Positions 32,461 through 40,255 of a DNA stretch of 64,000 nt are shown piece by piece. Each line of letters opens with the position of its first letter. Positions within the stretch are counted from its first letter, which is position 1. Origin of the DNA: Paenibacillus gallinarum (GTDB lineage: Bacteria; Bacillota; Bacilli; Paenibacillales; Paenibacillaceae). A program made the translations under genes and the position numbers. The stretch is from positions 372,001 through 436,000 of the forward strand of contig NZ_JACSQL010000002.1 of assembly GCF_014836635.1 (NCBI RefSeq), read 5' to 3'. Under the pieces are notes generated by a model. That model saw nothing but the letters and a program-made list of their open reading frames with translations. It searched no databases and was not told where the DNA came from.

Positions 32461-32670
32461 ATGAACTTTATTATTCCTTTCGCGGGTATAGCTGCCATTG
32501 GTGTTGTGGCCCACATGATTGAGCGTAAACTTGAGTTTAGCGGTAATGCAGGAAATGTAATCATGGTGAAGATCGGCGCAAACCTTTGTTATTTCCTCAT
32601 TGCCTTCGCCACCTGGAAGGATTTCTTTAAAATGGCGGGCCGGTATCTCGGTGTACATGTATCTTGGTAA
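32461..32670 (+). CDS. Small 69-residue membrane protein
   Basis: Two hydrophobic stretches (FIIPFAGIAAIGVVAHMI at residues 3-20 and LCYFLIAFATW near 46-56) flank a short polar part. AAGGAGTG precedes the ATG. It closes the row of tiny genes and is followed by a 156-bp AT-rich gap. Unknown. Confidence 0.5.
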   Translation: MNFIIPFAGIAAIGVVAHMIERKLEFSGNAGNVIMVKIGANLCYFLIAFATWKDFFKMAGRYLGVHVSW

Positions 32671-32826
32671 ATGTTTAAGTAATCATTTAATTAAATATTT
32701 GAGTAAACGTGTATTAAGAAATGTTTAATACAAGCCAAAACCATTGATATAGAGCCAAAAAAATGATTTGTTTCAAAGGAGCGACGCAGGGCGGAGTGAG
32801 TTTGAAAGTCTTGGGAGGGCTGCGCG
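32671..32826 (+). repeat. AT-rich gap with short direct repeats, candidate origin or operator
   Basis: Near-identical units ATGTTTAAGTAA (32671-32682), ATATTTGAGTAA (32695-32706) and ATGTTTAATACA (32721-32732), then AGCCAAAA at 32733 and 32753. The segment turns GC-rich just before the FtsK-like gene (GCGACGCAG...CTGCGC as a loose inverted repeat). Replication origin, oriT-like or regulator binding are all possible; none is proven. Confidence 0.3.
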
Positions 32827-34086
32827 ATGATGATTGAAGGTTTGAGCATTTGGAAAGCGGCAGGGGTTGTGGGGAGTCTTGGCGGTGCTTACGCGGCTTA
32901 TACGACCCTACCGGTGAATATAGCCATGAGAAAGCTAAACAGCGTCATACGTATGGGAAACCTTTATATGAGCATCCAAGGATACAAAGGCAGAGTAATA
33001 AAGAAATATCCATCATTCTCTAGAAAGGATATAAGGATTTACCTGAACCGCACTGAAATAAGTTTTGTATTGCCTATCGGACTTATGCCGGATGAAATTT
33101 ACAAAAAGAAGGATTTGTTTTATCAGGCTTTTGGTTCGGAACTCGAGTTTGATTTGTCGAAGGATAAGCGAAGATTTTTCATTAAAGCTTATAACGAGGA
33201 AGTCAAAATGTTTGATTACGATCAGGAGAAAATTGCAGAAGGTGCGAAAGACATTCCCCTCCCTATCGTTGTAGGAAATACACAATCAGGATTAGTGGTT
33301 TACAACATGGTAGAGAATCCCCACTTACTTATTACAGGCGAAACAGGGAGTGGTAAATCCATTCAACTTCGGTCTATCCTCACAACGCTGCTTACTCAAT
33401 GCAAAGACCGTGTGGAGCTGTACTGTGCCGATTTAAAGCGAACTGAGTTTCACATATTTAAAGGCATCGCCAAAGAGGTTGTAATCAAACCAAATGACCT
33501 TGAAACGCTGCTGTTAAAAGTCGTAAAGAAAATGAACCGAACCTCTGACCTCTTAAATAAACACGGTCTTGCACACATTGATGATCTACCTAAAGCGATC
33601 AGGCCAAAGTATACATTAGTGGCGATTGACGAATTTGTTTTACTGAAAAAAGAAAAGGACATTATGAGCATGCTTGAAGAAATATCGTCCGTGGGTAGAG
33701 CGTTAGGAGTGTTTCTTATCCTCTCTCTTCAACGTGCCGACAGTACAGTTATGGACGGGATACTGAAGAATAATTTAACCGTTAGAATGGCGTTTCGTGC
33801 CAGTAGTGCAGTTAACAGCCGAATAGCAATTGACAGTGGCGAAGCATCAGAAATTTTGAATAAAGAAAAAGGAAGGTTCGTATTTTCGATGGATGGTCTT
33901 AAATTTGCCCAGGCTCCTTTGTTAGCCCTTACCGATGCCAAAGCAATGCTAGAACCTCATAGGTGGCAGGAAACCACAGCGGAGAACGTCATTGATCTAA
34001 GGAATAACGAGTACGATGTGGAGGAAGAAAGCGAACCGATAGATGAAGAAGAAAACATATTTGGAGTGCTTGAATATGAGAACTAG
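32827..34086 (+). CDS. FtsK/SpoIIIE-like ATPase
   Basis: A 419-residue DNA-translocase-type ATPase. Walker A is ITGETGSGKSIQL near residue 173 and Walker B YTLVAIDEFVLL near 262, followed by SSVGRALGVFLILSLQRADSTVMDGILKNNLTVRMAFRAS, the typical arginine-rich segment. One hydrophobic segment occurs at residues 10-30. Such genes sit beside replication-relaxation genes in Bacillus Wbeta/Gamma-like phages and in plasmids. It could move or couple DNA for replication or transfer; no relaxase of known class is present. Confidence 0.8.
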   Translation: MMIEGLSIWKAAGVVGSLGGAYAAYTTLPVNIAMRKLNSVIRMGNLYMSIQGYKGRVIKKYPSFSRKDIRIYLNRTEISFVLPIGLMPDEIYKKKDLFYQAFGSELEFDLSKDKRRFFIKAYNEEVKMFDYDQEKIAEGAKDIPLPIVVGNTQSGLVVYNMVENPHLLITGETGSGKSIQLRSILTTLLTQCKDRVELYCADLKRTEFHIFKGIAKEVVIKPNDLETLLLKVVKKMNRTSDLLNKHGLAHIDDLPKAIRPKYTLVAIDEFVLLKKEKDIMSMLEEISSVGRALGVFLILSLQRADSTVMDGILKNNLTVRMAFRASSAVNSRIAIDSGEASEILNKEKGRFVFSMDGLKFAQAPLLALTDAKAMLEPHRWQETTAENVIDLRNNEYDVEEESEPIDEEENIFGVLEYEN

Positions 34087-34687
34087 AGACAAAGAGATCA
34101 TCAACAGTCTGCATGAGTTTCGTTTTTTAACTGGAGAAGATGTTGCAGAAATGTACTTTTCCCACACCAAACATCCAGTGATTCACGCAAACTCTACACT
34201 TAAAAGATTGCGCCGGGATGGTTATATCAAATGTTCAACAGAGCGAAGGAAATACGTGTATTACTGCGCTGAACGTAAAGTAAAATCAGACTCGCAAAAG
34301 ATCGGACATTTCCTCTCGATATCGGAGTTTTACAGGGATGTGTTTCGGATCGAGAAGCCACGCATATTCCGCGTAGAACCCAAGTTAGGCGGTAAAGGAA
34401 TGCCCGAACCTGATGCATTTATGGTTTGGAAAAACACTCCATTTTACGTGGAAATACAGCGCAGTAAATATACTAAACCGCAAATGCAGGATAAAATGAA
34501 TCGTTATGAAAAGTACTATCTATCAGGAGATTGGCAAAACGAAGCTTGGCAGATACCACAAAAGAAAATCTTTCCACCTGTATGGATTATTGGGGTTGGA
34601 TCAGGAGGGTACGAAATTGATAAGCGTCCCTTCCGAATATATCAAGATGATATTGAACAGATGATTGGTCGATTTGTAAAGAAATAA
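34076..34687 (+). CDS. Replication-relaxation family protein
   Basis: A 203-residue protein starting at ATG 34076, seven bases after GGAGTG and overlapping the FtsK-like gene. The N-terminal winged helix (TRDKEIINSLHEFRFLTGEDVAEMYF, then STLKRLRRDGYIKC) and the C-terminal nuclease-like part (MPEPDAFMVWKNTPFYVEIQRSKYTKPQMQDKMNRYEKYY) are those of the replication-relaxation family. The PD...(V)EIQ spacing resembles a PD-(D/E)xK core. It is probably involved in plasmid-like replication of the element. Confidence 0.8.
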   Translation: MRTRDKEIINSLHEFRFLTGEDVAEMYFSHTKHPVIHANSTLKRLRRDGYIKCSTERRKYVYYCAERKVKSDSQKIGHFLSISEFYRDVFRIEKPRIFRVEPKLGGKGMPEPDAFMVWKNTPFYVEIQRSKYTKPQMQDKMNRYEKYYLSGDWQNEAWQIPQKKIFPPVWIIGVGSGGYEIDKRPFRIYQDDIEQMIGRFVKK

Positions 34688-34948
34688 TAAGTGGGTGATT
34701 CACTTTAGTTGTTAGAAGAATTTGTCTGTTCTTGTCTTTGATTTTATTGGGAAATTGTTGAAAATAAAGAAAATAAGTCATATACTAAGAACAGTTGTTC
34801 TCTAATGTGATACGTTTTTTTCATTGCGACTATGAAATTAAAATGTCCAAGGGGTATCCGTAATATACGAGTAATTGCATATTTCATTTCCAAAACGTCA
34901 ACTAATAGTTGACATATATCCGATGGGAGAAGCGGAAAAATTAACCGC
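34688..34948. promoter_or_regulatory. Intergenic region with a perfect 17-bp palindrome
   Basis: The region is AT-rich and carries the palindrome GTCAACTAATAGTTGAC at 34897-34913, centred on one base and joined to TTGACA at 34909-34914. It lies close to the 3' end of a minus-strand XRE gene and may be its operator or that of a rightward promoter. Nothing else is recognised here. Confidence 0.4.
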
Positions 34949-35161
34949 TTAATCTAACTTAAATTCATACAATTCCTCTATCGTGCAATCCAATAGCAGC
35001 TGAGCACTATAAATATCCTCTGGTTGCATAACTCTTTGTCCATTACAAAAGTAGGATATCATCTGCTTGGATCGTCCAACACGACGAGCATATTCTGCTT
35101 GTGTTAACCCTTTTGCTTGTATGAGTTTATTTAGATTACATCTCCCTCGGGAGATTTTCAA
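34949..35161 (-). CDS. XRE-family regulator
   Basis: A 70-residue helix-turn-helix protein (NLNKLIQAKGLTQAEYARRVGRSKQMISYFCNGQRVMQPEDIYSAQLLLDCTIEELYEF). The TTG start has AAAGGAG eight bases upstream on the minus strand. The size suits a Cro-like or transcriptional antirepressor. It is divergent from the helical gene to its right and is the last clear regulator of the element. Confidence 0.8.
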   Translation of the reverse strand: MKISRGRCNLNKLIQAKGLTQAEYARRVGRSKQMISYFCNGQRVMQPEDIYSAQLLLDCTIEELYEFKLD

Positions 35162-35270
35162 TGTCTATACTCCTTTTATTGGAAATACTCAAGGGATAAT
35201 TATATCACGCTTCTTACTTTTCGGTAAACACGGTTCTTGGGAGTGTTTATTAGTCGAAGGGAGTAAATGT

Positions 35271-35543
35271 ATGAATCATAAAGAAGAAGTTATTAGCAAA
35301 TGGATGAATATTGCTATTACGAAAAGAACAGAAGAGGTGATAGAACAATGTGACGAAAAATCTGAGGAAGTTTATTCGGAGCTAACCAAGTTATTAAATG
35401 AGGTTAAAAGTACGAATCCTAACCTCTCTGGAATTACTGATCGCATTGAAAATATATTTCTTTTAAAGACCAGAGTGGATACCGAATTCGTATACCCTCT
35501 GGCAATTGAAGAGGGAATTGAACTCGGTAAGAAACTAAAGTGA
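35271..35543 (+). CDS. Small helical protein at the prophage end
   Basis: A 90-residue, all-helical protein (NHKEEVISKWMNIAITKRTEEVIEQCDEKSEEVYSELTKLLNEVKSTNPNLSGITDRIENIFLLKTRVDTEFVYPLAIEEGIELGKKL). ATG 35271 is supported by AAGGGAG. No family recognised. It is the last gene before the tRNA and could be the boundary gene of the prophage. Confidence 0.55.
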   Translation: MNHKEEVISKWMNIAITKRTEEVIEQCDEKSEEVYSELTKLLNEVKSTNPNLSGITDRIENIFLLKTRVDTEFVYPLAIEEGIELGKKLK

Positions 35544-35645
35544 TTTTTTCGTTCTCCCCCAATTCTCCCCCAAAACAAATTTAATTTACATACGGAAATA
35601 TATTGAAAACGCCTTGAAGCTTAGAGCCTCAAGGCGTTTTGATTA
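35544..35645. other. Putative prophage attachment junction
   Basis: Tandem CTCCCCC units (CGTTCTCCCCCAATTCTCCCCCAAAA at 35552 on) lie between the last prophage gene and the tRNA-Val 3' end. Such C-rich motifs are common near integrase att sites in firmicute phages. The neighbouring tRNA 3' end is the likely core. The second att copy is not in the window, so this is inferred. Confidence 0.35.
35606..35640. terminator. Bidirectional terminator between prophage and tRNA
   Basis: AAAACGCCTTGA and TCAAGGCGTTTT form a perfect 12-bp stem. On the minus strand it terminates the tRNA-Val transcript; on the plus strand it ends the prophage. Confidence 0.75.
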
Positions 35646-35718
35646 TGATCTGTAGTGGGCTCGAACCACTGACCCCTACCCTGTCAAGATAGTGCTCTCC
35701 CAGCTGAGCTAACAGATC
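35646..35718 (-). tRNA. tRNA-Val (anticodon GAC)
   Basis: On the minus strand the cloverleaf is complete: acceptor GATCTGT/ACAGATC, D-arm GCTCAGCTGGGAGAGC, anticodon stem CTATC/GGTAG with loop TTGACAG and anticodon GAC (valine GTC codon), variable AGGGGTC-type bases, T-arm GTGG-TTCGAGC-CCAC, and discriminator A. CCA is not encoded. Its 3' end faces the prophage, matching a phage integrated at a tRNA 3' end. Confidence 0.93.
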
Positions 35719-35850
35719 AAGTTTAGTTTAAAGAATAATCTTATATTATCAGGCTTATTTTACACTGTCAATCAGAAGTTTGTATGTTTAAATTCTACTG
35801 AAATGACACATCCTAAAAGGAAGAATGATCATCTGGAGGATTGCCATCCT

Positions 35851-36066
35851 ATGAAAAAGTTATACGACACGTTCATGGCAAGCTGCACAATTGCACTATT
35901 GCTACTAAACATATCAGGATGTACTTTAGAGCCATCAGAAGAAACAATAATGCTACAAGAGATGATTGATCCTGAATCGGAGCTGCCTATCATTGATGAT
36001 GTGTACTCTCCTTCGATAAGGGATGATGTTTATTCTTCTACCGATGAGGAAATACTAACGCCTTAA
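35851..36066 (+). CDS. Small lipoprotein
   Basis: A 71-residue product. ATG 35851 is preferred because GGAGGA lies 11-15 bases upstream; the longer frame starting 48 bases earlier has no ribosome site. The signal peptide MKKLYDTFMASCTIALLLLNISGC ends in a lipobox, and the mature part is acidic with a partly repeated DDVYS motif (IDDVYSPSIRDDVYSSTDEE). Function unknown. It is the first host gene after the tRNA. Confidence 0.6.
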   Translation: MKKLYDTFMASCTIALLLLNISGCTLEPSEETIMLQEMIDPESELPIIDDVYSPSIRDDVYSSTDEEILTP

Positions 36067-36091
36067 TGAAGCTTGCCGTCGTCTAAGATAC

Positions 36092-36126
36092 AATAAGTCA
36101 GTCCGTTCCTTCGGGCTGGCTTATTT
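36092..36126 (+). terminator. Probable terminator
   Basis: AATAAG and CTTATT with inner CAG/CTG pairing around GTTCCTTC, followed by TTTCTG. Weak T-run. Confidence 0.5.
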
Positions 36127-36201
36127 CTGCTGTATTGTTGTATAATAGCGTGAGTTTTATGGGTCTAGAGCATCGAAGAGCTAAAGCAGAGGGGGATATC
36201 A

Positions 36202-36645
36202 ATGCCAGCTGAAATTATTAATGTAACCACTGAGGAACAATTAGAACAGGGGCTGCACATTCGTAAAGAGGTGTTTGTAAAGGAACAAAACGTTCCTTTA
36301 GAAGAAGAAATTGACCAATATGACGTCATTTCTCCCGATGCGCATCATATTCTTATACAGGATGGACAGCAGATGGTGGCGACAGGACGTCTCATTTATT
36401 ATAAGAAGGATACAGCGAAACTCCAACGCGTAGCTGTTCTTAAAGACTACCGTGTTCATGGTTATGGTCGTGTATTAATTATGGCTCTAGAAGAGCGTGC
36501 AAGAGAGCTTGGTCTTGCGTACTCCATCCTTGATGCACAGTGCCAAGCTGAAGGGTTTTACGCTAAACTGGGCTATGAAGTGATATCGGACGAGCCGTTT
36601 TATGATGCCGGTATATTACATGTACGGATGCAAAAAGCGTTATAA
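36202..36645 (+). CDS. GNAT family N-acetyltransferase
   Basis: A 147-residue acetyltransferase using acetyl-CoA. The GNAT core is clear: TTEEQLEQGLHIRKEVFVKEQNVP at the N-terminus (ElaA/YitI-like start), KLQRVAVLKDYRVHGYGRVLIMALEE near 78 with the acetyl-CoA R-x-x-G-x-G pyrophosphate loop as YRVHGYGR, and CQAEGFYAKLGYEV near 113. GAGGGGG precedes the ATG. Substrate is unknown. Confidence 0.85.
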   Translation: MPAEIINVTTEEQLEQGLHIRKEVFVKEQNVPLEEEIDQYDVISPDAHHILIQDGQQMVATGRLIYYKKDTAKLQRVAVLKDYRVHGYGRVLIMALEERARELGLAYSILDAQCQAEGFYAKLGYEVISDEPFYDAGILHVRMQKAL

Positions 36646-36766
36646 CTTCATTTCGTTTACATAGAGCATTCTTTTTTGGGACACACTATATTTGCCGAGC
36701 AAGAGCCTATCTTCGTACTCGGTACAGGTAAACACCAAATACAGTGCAAAAAGGAGTGTTGTTCTA

Positions 36767-37006
36767 ATGGAAAATAACACGCGCGAGCACTTTGTCGCTG
36801 TTCAGAAAAATGGAGATGGCGATTTAACCGCATTTAAAACTTCGGCAGGTCGTGTTCTTGATTATAACCAGGCATTGAACGAGGTTGAGTCTGGAACGAT
36901 TGCGGGAGCCAACGTATTTAAGGCAAAAGGAGGATCACTCCGAATTCGCGGTGATGCTGACGGAGATCCAAGCAACAACCTAGATCAATTACCGATTTTT
37001 GAATAA
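36767..37006 (+). CDS. DUF3892 family protein
   Basis: A 79-residue protein (HFVAVQKNGDGDLTAFKTSAGRVLDYNQALNEVESGTIAGANVFKAKGGSLRIRGDADGDPSNNLDQLP) matching the DUF3892 pattern with a repeated GDGD.L and RGDADGDPSNNL end. ATG 36767 follows AAAAAGGAGTG. The function of this small bacillar family is unknown. Confidence 0.7.
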   Translation: MENNTREHFVAVQKNGDGDLTAFKTSAGRVLDYNQALNEVESGTIAGANVFKAKGGSLRIRGDADGDPSNNLDQLPIFE

Positions 37007-37045
37007 AAACTAACCAATAACCGGAGATCCGGTACGATATGAAAG

Positions 37046-37070
37046 AGGGGCCCTTTGGGGCTCCTTTTTT
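37046..37070 (+). terminator. Rho-independent terminator
   Basis: AGGGGCCC and GGGGCTCCT around TTT, then TTTTTT. Confidence 0.85.
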
Positions 37071-37159
37071 GCGTAGATAAGACCTCTAACAAATTTCCTC
37101 CTCACTAGCACCTTCTTATACGAATCCCCATACAATGCATTACCTAGGCGAGAGTTCGG

Positions 37160-37402
37160 ATGACAGATCAGTTTTCTCGCATGACAAGGGAAGCGGGGAA
37201 TAGGGCCATGGTAAAGGGCAAAGGAAAAAAAGTAGTGGCAAAAAAGGAGAAAGTTCGCGGTGGGATGAGAATAGTTACTTCTGAAGTCTGTGAGGTGTGT
37301 AAGACGCCATGCGACATAGGAATGGCCTATGCTGCACGTATGCGAGAGCCAGGCGCTGTAGGTAAAGGTGTACCTTGTATCTTAACGAAACCAAAAGGAT
37401 AA
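37160..37402 (+). CDS. Small basic Cys-containing hypothetical protein
   Basis: An 80-residue protein with a basic N-terminal half (AMVKGKGKKVVAKKEKVRGG) and a cysteine cluster CEVCKTPC near residue 44, plus one more Cys near 73. The ribosome site is weak (GGCGAGAG). No family recognised; a zinc-binding or nucleic-acid-associated role is only a guess. A long perfect hairpin terminator follows. Confidence 0.45.
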   Translation: MTDQFSRMTREAGNRAMVKGKGKKVVAKKEKVRGGMRIVTSEVCEVCKTPCDIGMAYAARMREPGAVGKGVPCILTKPKG

Positions 37403-37407
37403 ACATT

Positions 37408-37461
37408 AACAACCGCATTCTTACTCATGAGATCTGAGAGATAATGCGGTTGTTATAAATT
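37408..37461. terminator. Hairpin terminator
   Basis: AACAACCGCATT at 37408-37419 pairs with AATGCGGTTGTT at 37443-37454, followed by ATAAATTTT. T-run is imperfect. Confidence 0.65.
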
Positions 37462-37558
37462 TTAGAAAAAGAGAAAAAAACGACTTTTTGCCGCAACTTG
37501 TCTTGCTGGATGAAGTATAAATATATATACAATCTTATGGGGGAGGTAATATGGAACA

Positions 37559-38119
37559 ATGAAATGGAGAAGAACACTTGCCTTGGTACTTGTCTTTTCT
37601 CTTGTAGGCAGTGGATCTATGTTATTTGCAGATTCAATTACAGAAAAAATTCGTGTCGTAGTCAATGGCAATGATGTCAATGGTGGCGGTTATTATATTA
37701 ATGGGACAACCTATGCTCCTGTGCGTGAACTTAGTGGTCTTGCATCCTGGGATGCAACTAGCAAGAAGGTAACAGTTATTAAGCCTAATGTACATATAAC
37801 ACTGTTTAAAGGTGATACTGTTTTTGGAAATGTTAATGTAGGAAAGCTGAAATTTCACGTGCTTAGTCAAGTTGATAGTTTGGATGGAAACATTTCAGAA
37901 GTCAAAGTTGCCATCACGGATCCTTCCGGAAACACAAAAAATATTCAAACGGAGAAGATGGGAAGCGGATCAAACGATAATTTTTGGTTCAAAACGAATG
38001 ATTTCACATATGATTTCAAGAAAAAAGGGAAATATAAAGTAGGGTTCTACATGAAGCCGGCAGGAGGGAATTCATTCTTTCTTGTATCCGAAAAAGTGAT
38101 TACAGCACTAGATTCGTAA
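37559..38119 (+). CDS. Exported stalk-domain (copper amine oxidase N-terminal-like) protein
   Basis: A 186-residue secreted protein with a signal peptide (MKWRRTLALVLVFSLVGSGSMLFA) and GGGGGAGG upstream. Residues 28-75 match the stalk/copper-amine-oxidase-N-like repeat common in Paenibacillus: IRVVVNGNDVNGGGYYINGTTYAPVRELSGLASWDATSKKVTV. The C-terminal part (KVAITDPSGNTKNIQTEKMG...KKKGKYKVGFYMKPAGG) is an Ig-like or CBM-like beta domain. It probably binds the cell surface. Confidence 0.8.
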   Translation: MKWRRTLALVLVFSLVGSGSMLFADSITEKIRVVVNGNDVNGGGYYINGTTYAPVRELSGLASWDATSKKVTVIKPNVHITLFKGDTVFGNVNVGKLKFHVLSQVDSLDGNISEVKVAITDPSGNTKNIQTEKMGSGSNDNFWFKTNDFTYDFKKKGKYKVGFYMKPAGGNSFFLVSEKVITALDS

Positions 38120-38225
38120 ATTGGCTGAATTGATTTTATCCTCTAATAGTGTTACGATATTTCGGTATGATTACTTATATGAGTGTGAATACAATACAAG
38201 TATAAATGAAATGAGGTATAGATGA

Positions 38226-38525
38226 ATGAGCGATCATAACCATGTACATGATGAGAACTGCAACCACGACCACGACCACGAACCTCAGGTGCTTATCTTT
38301 GAAGATGAGAACGGTAAAGAGATTGAAATGATTCTGGTACAAACTTTTGATGTAGACAATAAGGAATATGCGGTATTTGTTGAGCGCAACAATCCGGAAG
38401 AAGATGGCCTCATTCTTCGTTTTGAAGAAGAGGGCGATGAAGTGAGTCTTTATCAAATTGAAGATGAAGATGAGTGGAATCGTGTAGAAGCTGCATTTAA
38501 CAAAATGGTTGAAGAACAGCAATAA
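38226..38525 (+). CDS. DUF1292 family protein
   Basis: A 99-residue protein with a histidine-rich N-terminus (SDHNHVHDENCNHDHDHE) that may bind metal, then the DUF1292 core LIFEDENGKEIEMILVQTFDVDNKEYAVFVE...ILRFEEEGDEVSLYQIEDEDEWNRVEAAFNKM. In Bacillus the family (YrzB-type) is small and conserved; its role is unknown. A clear terminator follows. Confidence 0.85.
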   Translation: MSDHNHVHDENCNHDHDHEPQVLIFEDENGKEIEMILVQTFDVDNKEYAVFVERNNPEEDGLILRFEEEGDEVSLYQIEDEDEWNRVEAAFNKMVEEQQ

Positions 38526-38541
38526 GAGCAAAATGAAGCAA

Positions 38542-38580
38542 GGGAAGTCTCTGGATAACAGGGGCTTCCCTTTTTTTATT
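38542..38580 (+). terminator. Rho-independent terminator (DUF1292 gene)
   Basis: GGGAAG and CTTCCC around an 17-base loop, then TTTTTTTATT. Confidence 0.8.
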
Positions 38581-38602
38581 ACCATGCACACAGTGGATGT
38601 TT

Positions 38603-38646
38603 TGAAAAAAAAGGACCCGCTCAGCTTGTCAGCTAAGCAGGTCCTT
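38603..38646 (-). terminator. Terminator of speA
   Basis: AAGGACC and GGTCCTT with an inner GCTTAGCTGA stem, followed on the minus strand by a T-run. Confidence 0.75.
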
Positions 38647-38675
38647 CTCATTTATGAATCGTATATCAATGTAAG

Positions 38676-40163
38676 TTAGAAGATTGGATCTGCTTCTACA
38701 ATTACTTTTACATTCTTAATATAACGGTCTTCAGGACCTTTTACCGGTAATCCAACTTCGACGTGTTCCGTAATATAATTAATGTTTTCCTGAGAAATAA
38801 CTTCTCCCGGAAGCAGGATCGGAATACCAGGAGGATATACATAAATGAATTCAGCAATAATACGTCCAGCAGATTCTTCAAAAGGAATGACTTCTGTATC
38901 TCCGTAAAATGCCTCGCGCGGTGTAAGCATGAGCTGAGGGATTTCTGGGATTTTGACAATTAAATCGTTAGCTGTGTTGACATTATAATAAGTTTTGGAC
39001 AATTCACGAAGTGCATCAAGCAGCGTATTTACCGTTACATCATTGTCTCCTGGTGTAATGAGACAGAGGATGTTATACATATCGCTCATCTCGACTTCAA
39101 TATTATAGTGTTCACGCAGCCAGTTCTCTGTATCGTATCCCGTCAAACCAAGATGGCGTACATGAACCGTTACTTTGGTTGGATCATAGCTATAGGTTGC
39201 TTCTCCTCCAAGTATTTCTTCCCCAAAACAATACAATCCTTCGATATCGTTAATCGAACGTCTTGCATACTCTGCAAGATCAATGGCTTTTTGAGCCATG
39301 GAATGTCCATTCAGCGCAAGGTTACGTCTGGATGTATCCAGCGAAGAGAGCAATATATAAGAAGTTGAAGTCGTCGTCAGCATACTGATGATCGTTTGAA
39401 CTCGCTGTGGATTTACAAATCCATTTTTGGTGTTTAGGTTGAGTACTGAACTTTGTGTCATCGAACCGCCGAGCTTATGAACACTGGTTGCCGCCATGTC
39501 GGCTCCTGCTTCCATGGCTGACATCGGAAGATCCTCGTGAAAATGGATAAGGACTCCGTGCGCTTCATCAACAAGTACAGGTACTTGGTAACTATGCGCA
39601 AGATCTACAATTTCTTTAAGATTCGCACATACACCGAAATACGTAGGGTTAATAACAAGCACGGCCTTGGCATCGGGGTGACGCTCTAAAGCACGCTGAA
39701 CCGAACCCACCGTAATACCGTGATCAATACCTAAATTTTCATCACTCACTGGAGAGACGAATACAGGCTTAGCTCCCGAAAAGATAATAGCAGACATAAT
39801 CGATTTGTGTACGTTACGCGGTACGATGATTTTATCACCTGGTCCACATACAGACAGAATCATGGTCATAATGGCACTGCTTGTCCCTTGCACACTAAAG
39901 TACGTATAGTCCGCACCAAAAGCATCAGCTGCAAGTATTTGAGCTTCTTCAATGACACCCGTCGGTTGATGCAAATCATCAAGCGGCGCGATGTTAATTA
40001 AATCTATGGAAAGGGCATTATCCCCTATAAATTCGCGGAATTCAGAGTCTGTTCCAAGTCCTTTTTTGTGACCAGGGATGTGAAACTGTACCGGATTGTT
40101 AGCCGCGTGTGTTCTAAGCGCTGTAAAAAGCGGCGTACGACGGTGATCCATGGATTCTGTCAC
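38676..40163 (-). CDS. speA: Orn/Lys/Arg decarboxylase family, probable arginine decarboxylase
   Basis: A 495-residue PLP enzyme of the major Orn/Lys/Arg decarboxylase group, 490 residues in Bacillus SpeA. The start is RRTPLFTALRTHAANNPVQFHIPGHKKG. PLP features are YFSVQGTSSAIMTMILSV near 100, VLVDEAHGVLIHFHEDLP near 200 and SVHKLGGSMTQSSVLN near 230 with the Schiff-base lysine. The C-terminal domain ends with LMLTPREAFYG. It likely makes agmatine for polyamine synthesis, or a related amine. Assignment among arginine, lysine and ornithine is uncertain. Confidence 0.85.
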   Translation of the reverse strand: MTESMDHRRTPLFTALRTHAANNPVQFHIPGHKKGLGTDSEFREFIGDNALSIDLINIAPLDDLHQPTGVIEEAQILAADAFGADYTYFSVQGTSSAIMTMILSVCGPGDKIIVPRNVHKSIMSAIIFSGAKPVFVSPVSDENLGIDHGITVGSVQRALERHPDAKAVLVINPTYFGVCANLKEIVDLAHSYQVPVLVDEAHGVLIHFHEDLPMSAMEAGADMAATSVHKLGGSMTQSSVLNLNTKNGFVNPQRVQTIISMLTTTSTSYILLSSLDTSRRNLALNGHSMAQKAIDLAEYARRSINDIEGLYCFGEEILGGEATYSYDPTKVTVHVRHLGLTGYDTENWLREHYNIEVEMSDMYNILCLITPGDNDVTVNTLLDALRELSKTYYNVNTANDLIVKIPEIPQLMLTPREAFYGDTEVIPFEESAGRIIAEFIYVYPPGIPILLPGEVISQENINYITEHVEVGLPVKGPEDRYIKNVKVIVEADPIF

Positions 40164-40255
40164 AACCTTTCTCTATTAGAAATAATAAAACCTAAATGAG
40201 TATAGCAAAATGGATAAAGATTGTAACGAATTTTTTGTGATGAATCTCACTTCAT

